Assembly (NCBI GenBank): GCA_024114885.1
Contig: CP099418.1
Span: 4,650,001-4,714,000, forward strand
Length of the DNA: 64,000 nucleotides
From: Septoria linicola
Taxonomy: Eukaryota > Ascomycota > Dothideomycetes > Mycosphaerellales > Mycosphaerellaceae
Direction of reading: 5' to 3'
Shown here: piece after piece, positions 30,205 to 43,567 of the stretch
How the letters are laid out: each line of letters starts with the position of its first letter
How positions within the stretch are numbered: position 1 is the stretch's first letter
Position numbers and translations under genes: made by a program
Notes under the pieces: generated by a model
What the model saw: the letters and a program-made list of their open reading frames with translations, nothing else
Told to the model about the DNA's origin: nothing
The model's database searches: none

Positions 30205-33200
30205 TTCTCTCTACTAGATAACGATATATCTATAGAAGCGGAGGACTAAGGAGGTACTAACCTTAACCCTAATACTAATATCTTTTAAGGACCGAACTTA
30301 GGAGGTAGACTGTCTATAGCGTAGTTCTAGCTACTTATAGAGACTATCTAAGTAATCTAAAGCTAGAAGGTAATTATCGCTTAGGTTCCGCTACTACCTA
30401 GCTCGGACTAGAATCTCTTCTTTAATAGGGAGAACGTAACCGAGTATATTAAGCGTTTTAAAGCGCTATATAGTAACTACTCTATTCTACTTATTAATAA
30501 TAATAAATAGCTTTATAAGAAGTTACTTACTTAGGTTACGGTTATTTAACGTAGACGATACTAGCGCCTTAATAGTTTCTACGACCGAGACTATACTAAG
30601 TTCAAAGAGTCGATTATTAAGGAATATCGAAAGTACGATAATATATATATACTTAGAAACTACTACTATATAGAAAACCTTTATAAGGTTAACCGTAGCG
30701 AGGATAATAATCTCTTAGAGTACTTAAGGTAGTTTATACTCTACTCTAATACTATACCTACTTCGTATATAGACGAGCGTTCTCGTACTCTTCTATTTAT
30801 ACGAGGCCTTCTATTTCGTTTCGGTAAGAGACTCTAGGCCTATCTTAGGTTAGATCTTAATAATAAGGACTTAGATTATAGTAAGCTCTTAAAGACAGCC
30901 TAGCGTTAGATTAATAGTAATAAGGACTTTAAATTAGAAGTATATAACGAAGACGGTAGAGACGTCTAGTAGTTATACGAAGTAGTAAAGAAGTCCGCTC
31001 TAAGACTAAACTCTAAGTTTAAGGCTAGAGAAACGGTAGTCTATAAAGGCTATAAGCTAGTAACCGTCGATAATATTACTACTAGTATATAAGATCTTAT
31101 AATCGTTACGATTCGTCGACTCGAAGAAGGAGGCCTATAGCCGCTATACCTATTAATAGGATAGTAGGCGAAGTCTTACGATCACGACTATCTATATATT
31201 CTAAGGCCTACTTATAGCTAGGAGATTTCGATTAACTTAGCTACGATAGATAACGGGTTAATAATCGAGGCCTATATAGTAATCGCTCTAAAGATTTTAG
31301 GTTATTAGATATATAGGCTCGAAGGCTATATAGCTACAAACTATAAGTACCTATAGTAGTTCGAGACTAAGGGCTTAATATATAGAGATTTAAAGACCGG
31401 TATTATATACTATAAGACGCCTCGCCTAGGTACGGAAAAGATATAGTACTACTAGGACAAGGAACTACTAAAGCTGTTCGTATTAATAGGAGTATTAGAG
31501 TAGCGCTATAGGAAGATTAACCTTGAAAATATAGATCGTTTATTAACGCTAAGAGCGAGCTAGTAGAGGATAGCGAATAAGGTAGCTAGTATCGACGGTC
31601 TCGTTAATATTAGCTAAGTTACTTCTATTATATAGAAAGATTAGAACGATCTAATCGGCGCCTACGTAGCCGAAGATAGCGTAAAGACAAAGCGGAACCT
31701 AAACTCTTCTCGTCTAGTCGGAGGATAGCTAATAGGAGTATAGAAGCGGATTATAACTTAGGCTATAGCTATAAGAACCTACGCTTATCGTTACCCTCGT
31801 ATTAAAGAGGTTAAAGATAAAAACTAGCTAGCCTCTTACCTTACGGATATAGAGGAGTTAGAGGATTCTTAAACTTAGAGACGTAATAACGATAAGATCG
31901 AGGATAAGTAGATATACGACTACCTAAATAGTCTACTAGTTCTAGTCGCTCCTATATATACTTAAAAGTAGAAGAAGGCTAAGGAGCCTCTAAAGACTAA
32001 GTATATAGATAACTACCTTCAAGCTACGTACGCTAATAATAACGCTAACGTCTTCTAGATAGACAAAATACTCGAATCTAAGGTCTAGTTAAGCTTAGTA
32101 GAGATTATTCTCTATAGCGAACGAGCGTCGTATTCCTTATAAGGTCGTATTCCGAACGATATAGATCTACGTAAGAAGCTTAATAAGCTCTATATAAAGA
32201 AGCGTACGAATAGAGGTAGTAGAGCTAAGATTAGTATATATTCCTTACTATCTAAAGCCTTTAGTAAGTAGGTAGAGGAGGAGCTAACGAAAGCTATTTT
32301 AGCGACCGATATTAAGGCCTTCTAGGTCACTACTATAGCGATTAATATAGTTAAGCCTAGGCCCGCTTCTAAGCTTTATAAGCGAACAGATAATATCCTT
32401 CTATTATTTAATAATATCTATTAAATTGTTCTAAGTATCTACGTGCCTATAAAGTACGGACCTTAGATAATAGCTTATAAGTCTTTAATTAACGAGAAGG
32501 CTAAGTTAATAATTATACCGATCGAATACGTTCGAAAGCTTCAAGTTAGTATAACCTTTCTCGGTAATATTACTATAGGAGGAGTTAGAGGTAAGGTTAC
32601 TTTTATTAGGTACTACCTAGAGATACTAATCGATACCTTTAGCGTAAGAGTTACGATACTATTTCTAGTCTTACTAGCGAATAGCCCGATCTTACTTAGC
32701 TGACTATAGGCGTAGCGAGTACGCCTAGCTTCTAAGAACTACGATAATAGCTCTTAGAAGGGCTTAATTAGTACTCTAGATAGCTATATTATTATATTTA
32801 CTAGCTTTAATAGCCGTAGTAATATACGAACTATAGAACAGGTTCTAGGAAAAGCTAGAGTGCCGAGGAACTAGCTCTAGTCGATAGTACGAGTATAGTA
32901 GAGGCTCTAATACGTATATCGCGTTAAGATTCGATAGAAGTTAGCGTCCGAACTCTAACTTTTAGTAATTATTAGCTAAAGAATATAGAGTATACTATCG
33001 AGGACTCTAGATCTTATAATAGCGAGGAGTAGAGAGAGGGATTATAAGCTTTTTAAGCTTCTACTACCCTTTTCGTATAAGGTTTAGTAGTTAGAGGTAA
33101 AAACTCTACTTAGGGAGGTTAGCTAGTAGAACGTTCTATAGTTACCTTTTTAAACGATAATTACGTTATACCTCCTATACTATACTTTAAACTATACTAG

Positions 33201-36200
33201 TAGTATAGATAGATAAGCGATTAGTACTAGTATTCGTTTACGGTCACTAATAGCTCTAAACTCCTAGAGAATCAAGTCTTTAACTACCTTACGTAGTAGT
33301 TATCGTATATAAAGGTAATTTACTTTAGAGACTATTTCATAGCTAACTTAATTAGACAAAGTACCTCTCTACGATAGTAGCTCGAACTATTAAGACGGGT
33401 CAATTATAGCTAGACTTAAATATAGTATAGCTATCTCGTAGTAGCGGCTATCGAAGGTAATACTACTAAATTCAGCTAAAATAGCCGACTTAAGAAGCTT
33501 TTACTAGCTACTAGCGAAGCTAAGCTAGCTTGTACTAACGAGCGAGACTTGTACTAGGGTATTAGGTATAGTTTTAAAGAGGCTATACTAGTGCCTTAAT
33601 CGAGCTAGGGTTCTAATTATAGAGGCGAATACTTAATAATTACCCGTAGGAAGCTTAGAGAGGTAGAGCTAGCTGTCTAAGAACCCGGACCCTACGACGA
33701 GGTTATCTTCGATAAAGTAGACGACGAGCTTAGCGAAGAGACGTACGTTATCTCGGCTACTATTAATATAGTAGCGGAGAGAGCTTATAATAAAGAAGCT
33801 ATAGGGTAGCGGAAGCTAGATAACTATATTAGCGCCTATACTCTTTATAAGCGAGTTACTGACAAGATTAAACTAGTAAATACAGATATTACTATAACTA
33901 ATAGCTTAAACCCTAGTAGGTTAAAGGACTAGCGACGGACTTATATTAAGAAGGAAGTAGCTATACTACCTAGTACTAGACCTTACAATAGTAAGTACCT
34001 AACTAAGAGGTTCTCGACGATCGAGCCTAGATTATAGCTTACGCCTAAATAGCTTATAAAGTTCAAACCTAGTATAGAACTACTATTAAAGGAGCTAGAT
34101 TTATTATACTATATACTAAGGAACCGAGAAGCTACTTTTACGTAGGACTTTATATATTTAGGCCGAATTAATCTAGATATTACTCTACTATAGAAGATTC
34201 GAATAGTTCCTTACGAACTATAGTAGTACCTAGGCTTCAAGCTAAACCTATCGCTACGATATATCGTAGAAGATATACTAAGACAACGAATCTAAGCTAG
34301 AACTCTTAAGCTATACTACGGTACCTATCGAAATCCGTACTTCCTTATTAGTAAGAAGATAGAGGTAGGTAAGCTAAAGAAGTATCGGTTAATTAACGTA
34401 GCTTAGAAGTTTAATTAAGTTACCGTAAGAGATTCGAACTTACTACCCGACGCTAAGAGTTTCTCTAAGGACTTTACCGGTTACGCGCTAGCCTCGTTAG
34501 TTAATATCTTCTCTAGATATAACTAAATCCTACTCGATAAATTATATAGAGACCTTATAGGCTTTGATTTACTACTAGGCCTATTACGGTAGACTACGTT
34601 ACTATAAGAAGCTACGAATTCTATTACCTAGTTCGTTCGTATTATTAATCAAGTACTTATAGAGTATGTCTCGTATAAGGTATAGCCGTTCCTTAATAAT
34701 ATTAGTATTAAAGGGCCTAAGACGAAGTACGATAGTAAAGAGGTTAAACCTAGCCTCTACTATTACGTTATTAAACATATTATAGCTATAGACGACGTTC
34801 TCTATAATATAGAACGAGCTAATATAACCGTGGCTTTTAATAAGCTATAGCTCTATTACGAATAACTAGTAATCGTTAGTTACCTTACTAGTATCGATAG
34901 TCGCTATCTAGACTTTGCGAGAGTAGCGAAGATTAAGAAATAGCTAACTCTAGAGAATTAGAAGGAGGTTCGAATCTTCCTCGGCGTAGTTACGTACTAC
35001 CGCGTCTAGGTTAAAGGTTTTACGATTATCCTTACTCTGTTATTTAAACTCTTATAGAAGGATACTAAGTTTTAATAGACTACCGAATACTAACTAGCTA
35101 AGGACGTCGTCTTAAAGGCACTAGTTTCAGCCCTAGCTCTAGTTACTCTTGACTTTAGAGAAGGAGTAGGACTTATTATCGTAGGTATAGATTCGAGTAG
35201 TAAAGGTTAAGGATATACGCTTTCCTAATATAATCGAGACGAGCTACTTCTCCGCTATCTAGTTTAGTATAAGTCCGGCCTATTTAACCTAGTAGAAGTC
35301 AAGTATAATACTAGAAAGCGCGAATACCTTAGTATACTAAAGGTATTAAAGAAGCTGAAACTATAGTTGTTCGGAGTATATTTTTAGCTAGAGATTAATA
35401 TAAATACCCTCGTTTACTAGCTTAATAAGGCTACCTCTAATTTGCCGAATATAGTAATAACGCGCTAGCTAGTATAGATCTACCTCTTCGACTTTAACGT
35501 TATATATGTTCCTAGTAAGAAGTATATAGCTCTAGATTCTTTGTCGAGGAAGCCTACTACGCTTAAAGATATAGAGGCTATAGAATAGGAAGAAGACGTA
35601 GATCTAATAATTAATAAGTAATTCTTCGATACCTTTTACGTTAACGCTTTCTCTATATAGGTGATTTAGAGCGAGCTATCTATAATTAATAGGATCTACT
35701 CTTAAGAGTTAATAAATATCGCTTTTATACTTATACGAATATAAAGGCCTAAGGGAGTTTCTAATAACGAGTATAAGCGGTTAAGGAAGAAGTGTCGGCT
35801 GTTTTATATTAAGAATAACTAGCTCTAGCGCTAAGAGCGAGTAGCTAGACCTCTATAGCGAGTTATCGATAAATCTAAAGTATAAGCTCGTATTATTAGA
35901 GTATACTACTATAAGAACGGTTACTATAGCGCTAAATAGACATATAATCTTATCTAGAAACGATAGTAGTAGGATAGAGTCTAGGCTTAAATCTCGCTCG
36001 CTGTTCGGTAATATACTATTTATAGTCTTTAGTATAGACGATAGGTGCCTAGAGAACTATAGATCCCGCTCTAAGTTATAGTTAGCTAAAGGTAGTATAT
36101 CGACAGCTTATATATCTCGAAGAACTGTTCGTTAATAGTTATACGCGAATCTCTATTACGTTAGCTAGAAGTACGTATGTTCTAGTATCTAGTAAAGAGT

Positions 36201-37230
36201 ATCTCCTTAGTATAGATAGTAAGGTTTATATAGGAAGAGATCTTTTACTAGTAGAGTACCGCTATAGAAGTTATCCTCGATAACTATAAGACTAACCTTA
36301 GTAACGTAGAGAAGCTACTACTATCGTATAGTATTAAACGTATTAATATTTCGCCGTACTACCTCTAGTCTAACGCTATTATTAAAGTCGGCTATAAGAT
36401 AATATTAGACGCTTACTTAAAGCTCTCTAATAGTAGCCTTTATATAATTCGTAACTATATTCTAGCGGTTCTATAGGTAGAGAGAACGATAATAGTCTCT
36501 ACTACCGGTCTAATACTATTAGAGGTAATAATTAAGCGTAACGTAGTACTACTAATCGAGCTAGAATACTATACCTTCTAGATTATAGATTAAGGTAAAG
36601 TCAAGACTAGAGTAGAGCTCCTTACGATTCGAGCTTAAGCTCTAGAAGCTATAGAAACGACCGTAGAAAAAGGACGACTACGCTAATAGCGTCTCTAAGA
36701 ATAGAACAAGGCGTACTTCGATAAATATCGCTATACGGACCTTACTATACTAAAGAAAAGAGATCTCGTATTAGTATACTACTCTAAGTTAAAAACTAGC
36801 TTCTTCTATAAGCTTACGTTTATATAGAAAGGCCCTTTTAGAGTATCTAAAGTATTATAGAGAGGTATATCGTATAAGCTTAAGAAACTAGATAGCTTAA
36901 AACGAGAGTATATCTATAAGAGGATAGACCTTAAGAAATATACCTTTCTATAAGAGAACCTAAAACTAGTTCCGGATTAGGTTAAACTAGAAGAAGTACT
37001 ACTACTAATAGAGAAGGTTATAGAACTAGGCCTTCTACCTAGGTATAAGTATCTATAGATCTTTATTAGTAAGCTATTAGTAATAACTTAAGAAGAAAGA
37101 GAGAGTTATATACGCTAGCTACTAACGAAGCTTAAAGAAGAAGTAGAAGACTTAGTAAGCTAAAGGCTAAAGCTAGCCTAGCGGAGCTAAAGAAGTAGAA
37201 ATTCGATAGGTAATAAGATTTAGCTACTAA
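30205..37230 (+). pseudogene. Ty3-B copy 1 gag-pol, RIP-degraded
   Basis: One long frame, read through RIP-type stops, holds a Gag-like part (VTEYIKRFKALYSNY near 30430) and then Ty3-type pol of the family common in ascomycetes. The reverse transcriptase has YFLISKK near 34340, VTVRDSNLLP near 34420, ASLVNIFSRYNQ near 34490, and FLNNI (from FLDDI) plus xKGPKT near 34690-34725. RNase H-like sequence follows to about 35550. The integrase part has an ALxKLS...IR motif near 36400-36460. Boundaries are approximate; protease was not placed with confidence. Confidence 0.85.
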
Positions 37231-37278
37231 AGCCTAGCCTCTACTATAAAAAGGGCTAATCTTTCTAAGATCGTACTA

Positions 37279-37545
37279 TCCTAAGCGCTTCTTTTTGTTC
37301 CTAGAGCTACTATCGAGCTCTAATCTAACCTTCCTAAGCGCTTCTCTTAGTCCTAAAGCTACTATTAAGCTCTAATTAGAGCTTCCTAAGCTTGTAATTT
37401 ACTAGACTAGTATAAATCTAGCTAAATCTTAGCTATCCTAAGTACTTCTTTTATTCCTAGAGCTACTATCGAGCTCTAATCTAAGCTTCTCGAGCTCCTC
37501 TTCTACTAGATTAGTAGAAATCTAGCTAATCCTAACTATCTCGAC
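37279..37545 (+). repeat. 52-bp tandem repeats in Ty3-B
   Basis: Units of 52 bp starting TCCTAAG and containing CCTAGAGCTACTATCGAGCT occur in the order A, A', B, A, B'. B is a diverged unit with TTTACTAGACTAGTA. The same array is in copy 2 at about 51580-51850, so it predates their spread. Confidence 0.7.
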
Positions 37546-38228
37546 GCTATTTTCTATAGCTAAGATAAGTATCTATATAGCTAGTTACTCCTCTAAGCTT
37601 AACTTTTAAGTATAGATTCTATATCTACTAGTTAAGCTACTATCCTACTCCTTTTTCTAAGTCCCGAGCCTACTATCGCTATAAAAGTTAGCTATCTCGA
37701 GCTACTTTCTACTACTAGGTCTTAAAAATCTAAGCTAGACCTATATTCCTAAAGCTCTTTTCTACTAGCGATTTCTAAGGTTAGTACTATAATCTACCTT
37801 CCTAGAGCTCTTTTCTATCGCTAATCGAAGAAGGAAGATAAAGGTTATCTGTCCTAAAGGTCTTTTTACTACTAATTTTCGCCTAACTAAAGGAATCGCT
37901 AAAAATATTAGTTTCCGATAGAGAATTCTTAAAGTTTAAGGTTTTTAGCCTATATAAAGGTAGAGAAGCTTGAATCCTTAGTAATAATAGCTCTAATAGC
38001 CCCTTTCTAGCTATTAATTATAGCGCTAGCGGTCTCTTACGATATAGAAAGCGCGATCTAGTAAGTCGACTAGGTATATGAAAAATAAGGCTCTTTTAAG
38101 TTAGTAGAGGTAACGACGATAGTATCTAAGTCTTAGTCCTTGTCGGCGATAATAAGGTATATACTATAGTAGTTAGTAGTAGCGTTAGTAGTATACGACG
38201 GCTACGGAAGCGTTAAGGTAAAGTAAAC

Positions 38229-38259
38229 TTTTAGTTGTCTTTTTAAACGATAACTAAAA
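38229..38259. repeat. Hairpin upstream of Ty3-B ORF3
   Basis: Arms TTTTAGTT...AACTAAAA with near-matching inner bases (GTC/GATA after RIP). It sits about 600 bp before ORF3 and matches the palindrome near the 5' end of the element. Confidence 0.6.
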
Positions 38260-38856
38260 CCTTACGTAACTAAGCTCTACGTATAGACCCCTAATCTTAA
38301 TAGTAGTTACGCTACTACGATAAGGTATATAATTAGACTACTTTTACGCTCTAAACGATCTCTTCTTCCTTATTAACTATTAATTAGTTACTATAGAGCC
38401 TTACTTCTATTAAGTTCGATTCTTATCTTTCGTTACTACCTAGTAACGCTATATAGCTATTTATATACGTAAGTAGTAACTAATATAATAGAAAACTCTA
38501 TAACTAGTTACACGCCTAACCCTTCTCGCTATTTAAGTTACTTATTACTAGTTACGCGCTTTATATCGCTCTAAGCTACTAATACGACTAATTAAAGACG
38601 TTCCCTTTCTCTATCGCGTATAAAGAATAAGACTTCCTCTTTCTAGCGTTCTTTAACGCCTAAGCTATTAAGACTAGCGCTTTCGCCTTCTATCTCGCTC
38701 GTTCGAAGTCCTATATAAGAACTACTTAGATAAGAGTCCTTAAAGAAACGACGAAAGATAGCTTCTTTAAGTTCTATATAAGGTATAGCGCTCGCTCGTA
38801 CTAATCGCGAAGGCTCTCTCGTTAGTTTCTAGGCCTTAAGTAGACCTTCTACTAGT

Positions 38857-41790
38857 ATAATAAACCTTAATAATACTACTAAAGCTATTCTATCGCTAGA
38901 GACACTATAAGACTAAGAGGAGAGCGTCGACTTAGTACTTAAGTAAGTCGAGGAAGTAAACGACGAGATAAAGATTAGCGTGTTTAACTTCTTTAAACGC
39001 CTCTCTACTAAGATTTTACTAAAGTACCTTAACGCGTAGAGCGTAAAGCGCGATAATATAAAGAAGATATACTAAGAAGGCCGAGACTTAGTAAAGAAGA
39101 GAAACTTAATCTAGTAGTAGCTACGTATAGAGTTTAGGTACGAGTAGAACTTCCTCTTCCTTAACTAAGTCTTATACGATAAAGAGATACTTAGGAACCT
39201 TCGTTAATAGTTAAATAAGTATAAAGGCGTCTTTAAAGAGAGCGAGCCTAAAGACTAGGTTTTCTTAGTATAGTAAAAGTAAGATCGTTTCTATTAATAG
39301 GTAGCGAATATATTCTCTCGTAGCTAGTATTTTTAGCTATAGAGAAGTAAGAAGACTCCTAGCTCGTAAAGCTTAAGCTTTATTAATACGAACTTAAATA
39401 GGAGACGCTACTAGAATAAGTTTAAGGTAGAGCTCTCGTAGTTCGACGTATTTAGCTACGAAATAAGAGAAGCGCGCCTAGAGGTAGGCTATAAGCTTAA
39501 TTAGTATAGATTTATAGTCAAGCTTACTAAAGGAGAGCGTAAAGGAGAGACCTTTAAAGAACCGACTTACGTATTCCTAGTAGTAGAGAGATAGCTCTCG
39601 ATATCTTATAGACTATTACCTCCTTCTAGAAACCTAAGACCTAATAAACGTCCTTCTTCCTCTACGCCTAAGGGCCTATCCTTATCTAGTCCTACTCGAA
39701 GCTCTAGTTAAGAAGAAGAAGGTAATTTGCTTACGACTCTAGAGCCTCGTCCTAGAGATTCCGTATCGCCTAGTACTATATAGAGGCTAAAAGCTTAGTT
39801 AGAGAAGTTAACGCTAAGCTCTACGAAGAAGCCTACGCCTATCCTTCGTAAGAGTAGGAGGCTTACTAGAATTCGCGCTAAAGAAACTATTATTAACTCG
39901 ATCGAAACTTCTCCTATACTAAGTACTTCTAGTAATAGCGATCTTATATAAGACTAAGGGTTACCTACGACGGAGCTACTACTAGGTCCGTAACGCCTAT
40001 CGCTAATCGTACTAGAAGATAATAGTAGAATTAAGCTAGAGAGCGACTTAGAGCCTAATCTACGTTACTAAGCTTATATAAAGGATAGTATTATCTCCGA
40101 AGTCTACTACTATATAATCGTTAGTAGAGCTTTTAAAAAAGTCGATAATATCTAGGAGAAGAAGAAGGTAGCTAAGAGCTACGCTTTAATTAATATTCTT
40201 TTATACCTTAGCTAGCCTCTTTATAAAGAATATATAGCTAAGATAGGTAATACTATAGGTTTAAAGCTACCGAAGACGGCTAACGTAACGTATACTCTCT
40301 ACTAGCGTATTATTTAGATAGGTAGTATAGCCGATCTCTAAGCCCTTATCGCCTAGAATACTTAAAACTAGACGTAGTTTAAGCTAGAAGCGAATACTTT
40401 CTTCCCTAAGCCTATAGGACGTACTCGTCGTAGTAAGAAGGGTACTAATACTTAAGAGCTAGAGGACGATATTAACGCCCTAATACGTAAGGTAGGTAGA
40501 AGCTACCTTAGACCCTTTTAGTTCTCTACGACCGAGGTAGACTTGAAGGTTACTTCTAACGTCCGTTAGAAGGCTTAAGAGCTCTTAGACTACGATAGTA
40601 ATAAGGGTACCTAGACCGACTACGGCTTCCTCTTTTCTTCTCTTTCTACTAGAGGCCTATTTTAGATCCTAGACTCTTTACTCGAAGCTATACGGTATAA
40701 GTTTATAGTATATCGATAGTATAACATAGCTATTAGTTAGTATAGTTAGTCTCGTAGTATATAGTACTCGCTATCCTAATAGCTTCTTCGCTAGTGTCCT
40801 CTACTATAGCTATATTAGCTAGTTACTACTCCGTACACGACTATTAAATACGTAGCCTACCTATCTACTACCTTTTATATCTTCGACGATAAGGCTAGTT
40901 CTAACTACCCTAACGGCTTCTAATATATCGCCTTAAACGAGAATATACTACTTAAAGAGAAGGGCCTTAATTAGGTTCAATTTACGATCTCTCTAGACGA
41001 TACTAGTAATAGAGGACGACTTTTACTAACCTCTAACGTAGCTAGTAATAGGCTCTTTAACCCTAAGGAGGCGAAGTAGCTAGCGAGGCGTATTATCTCT
41101 AATAAGTAAAGCTATAGTATAGGCTTCGTCGAGACTATACCTCTAGTAATTACTAACGAAATAAAAGCTAATCTCAAGCTTAGTTAGAAGAATCCTTATA
41201 CTAATATAGGCTCGCTAGTTATTTCGTACCCCTATATCCCTTAGCGGTATACTTATATAGGCGAAGAGTATCGTATAATTCCGATAGTATTTTTAGCCTA
41301 CTCTAATAGTTATACGTTAGATAAGCTACCTAATAGTAATTACGTTAACGTTCCTACGGTCTATAGTATATATCTCTATCGCGAGCGGATACCCTTTATA
41401 GCTTCTAGTACTATATACCCTATACGAGCGATAAAACCTTTCGCTACTAAGGTACTTCTAACTAGTCTAGGCCCGATTTCTAATACCTTAGTAGGCCGAG
41501 TTCTATAAGCGGATTAGGTAGTAAGTATAGAGATAAAGAAGCTCTTTAGTATAAGTAAGGAGGAGTTTAAGGTCTATATAGCTAAATAGTAGACTATAGC
41601 TAAAGCTTAATTCGATACTACCTACGCTACGGCTATAGATATTAAGGAGTATATATTTAGTAAAGCTAGCTTTATAAGCGTAGATAGTAACTTAGAAGTA
41701 TTAGTATTAAAGAAGAGAGAGGCTATTCCTAAGGAGATCTCTAAGGATATAGTAGAAGAGTAGTGTCTAGCGAATAATAATCGGATCTAA
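38857..41790 (+). pseudogene. Ty3-B copy 1 third ORF (ORF3), 977 codons plus stop, unknown protein
   Basis: This frame runs continuously, apart from RIP-type stops, from an ATA (originally ATG) followed by N-L at 38863 to a TAA at 41788-41790. It lies downstream of pol, where some retroelements carry an extra gene. The predicted product has a charged N-terminal third with coiled segments, a Ser/Pro-rich linker (about 39600-39950), then a mixed alpha/beta C-terminal half with motifs such as RRSKKGTNTQELEDDI and TFYIFDDKA. No transmembrane segment or known domain is evident, so there is no evidence that it is envelope-like. Copy 2 has exactly the same length and copy 3 is 12 nt longer, which shows it was under coding constraint. 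Confidence 0.75.
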
Positions 41791-41951
41791 GAAGGTGTTT
41801 TTAGTAATTATCGTTAAAAAAGATAACTATTTAATAGGCCTCTAATTGAAAGTTTAATAGACTTTAATAGAAAAACTAGCTAGTTTTAAGTAATTCTAAG
41901 TAAGATCTATAGGTAGTTAGGTATCTAGTTAGATACTAAGGAAGGGAGGAT

Positions 41952-42230
41952 TAGTAAGGTAAAGGCCTACCTATATACTATACTTAGTAGTTTTAGTATA
42001 AAAACAAGGTAGTAGCTCGTTTCTAAGATAGTAATGTTTACTCTACTTGATTAATTTAATATCCTACGGTCCTAGTATAGGCTCTTAGTCTTAGGACTAC
42101 TAGTTTAAGCTCGTTACTACTAGTTAATACACGTATTACAAGACTATTACTCTCTAAATAGGTCTTGTTCTATAGCGACTACTCTTATACCTGCCTAGGG
42201 GGTTAGTATTAAGATAGTTATTATCTATTA
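41952..42230 (+). repeat. Ty3-B copy 1 3' LTR
   Basis: 279 bp, preceded by a well-kept polypurine tract and followed by the ATAT duplication. Confidence 0.92.
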
Positions 42231-42234
42231 ATAT

Positions 42235-43284
42235 ATAATATTTTCTATATTCTTAGTAAGCTAGTATCTCTATACGATTACTATACTACTAACGTAAGTA
42301 CTATACTCCTAAAACATACTAGAGTCGTAGTCCCGAACTACCTACTATATACTATCGACGATATTAGAGGCTATAGAGATATCGATATCTACCTCTACTA
42401 TATTAAGTATACCTATAACGATATAGCTTTTCGAATACTTCTTAACTACGCTTTACCTACTAACGAACTACGTATAGACGACGAGCCTACGTATAATAAG
42501 GTAATAAAGCCTAGCTAGAAGGTTAAGTATTAGCGCTATAAGCGCTAATACTACTATTATAAGCGTATTACTAATAGAAACCTTAAGTAGTAGGCGCGCT
42601 ACGTACTATACTACTATAGGTAGCTAGAGACCCTCTCGAAGAGCGTATATAAAGAGTAGGTAAAGCGCTGTCTAAAGAGCCTCTATACTACTATTAAAAC
42701 CTCTAAGAGGGTTTTTACTAGTAATAAGAGTAAAGCCGTTAGCGGCTAGGATATGCTATATAAGGCGAGCGCGCTCGCTCTATAGGCGACTAGTACGATG
42801 TCTATCGCTAGTCTAGTAGAGACCTAGCGCTAGTCTAACTTTATAGTAGCTATATTTAAGCTATAGTATAAGGTATACCTACTTTTCCTATACGATCCTT
42901 ATACGATACTAATACTCTTTATAGACTAACCGTATAGTAGGCGCCTCTAGCGACGCTCTAGACGCTACTATAGAGGTAGCCTATCTCGAGAGTAGTAACT
43001 AGGAGGAGAGTAAGCTATTAGAGGACGTAGTATCTAACGAGAAGGTAGACGAGGTAGACGAGGATAAGGACGTAGAGAGCGTTAATAGTAGTAGAAACGC
43101 TAGCGACGACGCGCTCTCTATAGACGATAAATAAGCGTTTCGCTCGCTAACTATCTATGCCTCTTATACTCTACTCGCGCCTATATAGGCTATAGTTAGA
43201 TTCTTACTTCTTACTTATAGGCACTATACGACCTACTTAGTAGGCGTATATAAATAATATAGTTTACGCTTCTATATATCCTAA
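42235..43284 (+). pseudogene. Unrecognised RIP relic between the two Ty3-B copies
   Basis: The plus strand is largely open if RIP-type stops are ignored. It shows a Tyr/Arg-rich stretch with spacing that could be a former Cys-rich zinc knuckle (about 42510-42640), a helical middle part, and an acidic C-terminal tail (EKVDEVDEDKDVE at about 43040). One frame change occurs near 42900. No family was recognised. It is older DNA split by the Ty3-B insertions on both sides. Confidence 0.4.
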
Positions 43285-43288
43285 ATAC

Positions 43289-43567
43289 TAGTAAGGTAAA
43301 GGCCTACTTATATACTATACTTAGTAGTTTTAGTATAAAAGTAAGGTAGTAGCTCGTTTCTAAGATAGTAATATCTACTCTACTTAATTAATTTAATATC
43401 CTACGGTCCTAGTATAGGCTCTTAGTCTTAGAACTACTATTTTAAGCTCGTTACTACTAGTTAATTAACGTATTATAAGACTATTACTCTCCGAATAGGT
43501 CTTATTCTATAGCGACTACTCTTATACCTACCTAGAGGGTTAGTATTAGGGTAGTTATTATCTATTA
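43289..43567 (+). repeat. Ty3-B copy 2 5' LTR
   Basis: 279 bp, aligned end to end with 29008-29286. Confidence 0.92.

Larger units (their letters stand above)
37231..38856 (+). other. Ty3-B copy 1 spacer between pol and ORF3
   Basis: About 1.6 kb without a clear gene. It contains a 52-bp tandem repeat zone (37279-37545) and a hairpin (38229-38259), and it probably carries the leader of ORF3. Confidence 0.6.
29008..42230 (+). mobile_element. Ty3-B copy 1: complete 13.2-kb Ty3/gypsy element
   Basis: Two 279-bp LTRs bound a 12.7-kb internal region, with ATAT on both sides (29004-29007 and 42231-42234) as a 4-bp target duplication. In order it has a PBS, a hairpin (30001-30023), gag-pol, a 52-bp tandem repeat zone, a second hairpin, a third ORF of 2,934 nt and a polypurine tract (AAGGAAGGGAGGA ending just before the 3' LTR). 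A typical Ty3 element is 5-7 kb, so this family is about twice as long. Confidence 0.93.

Noticed and set aside
38857..41790. Ty3-B ORF3 as a retroviral envelope gene
   Set aside because: The position would allow it, but I see no signal peptide, transmembrane segment or cleavage site, so the name is not justified.
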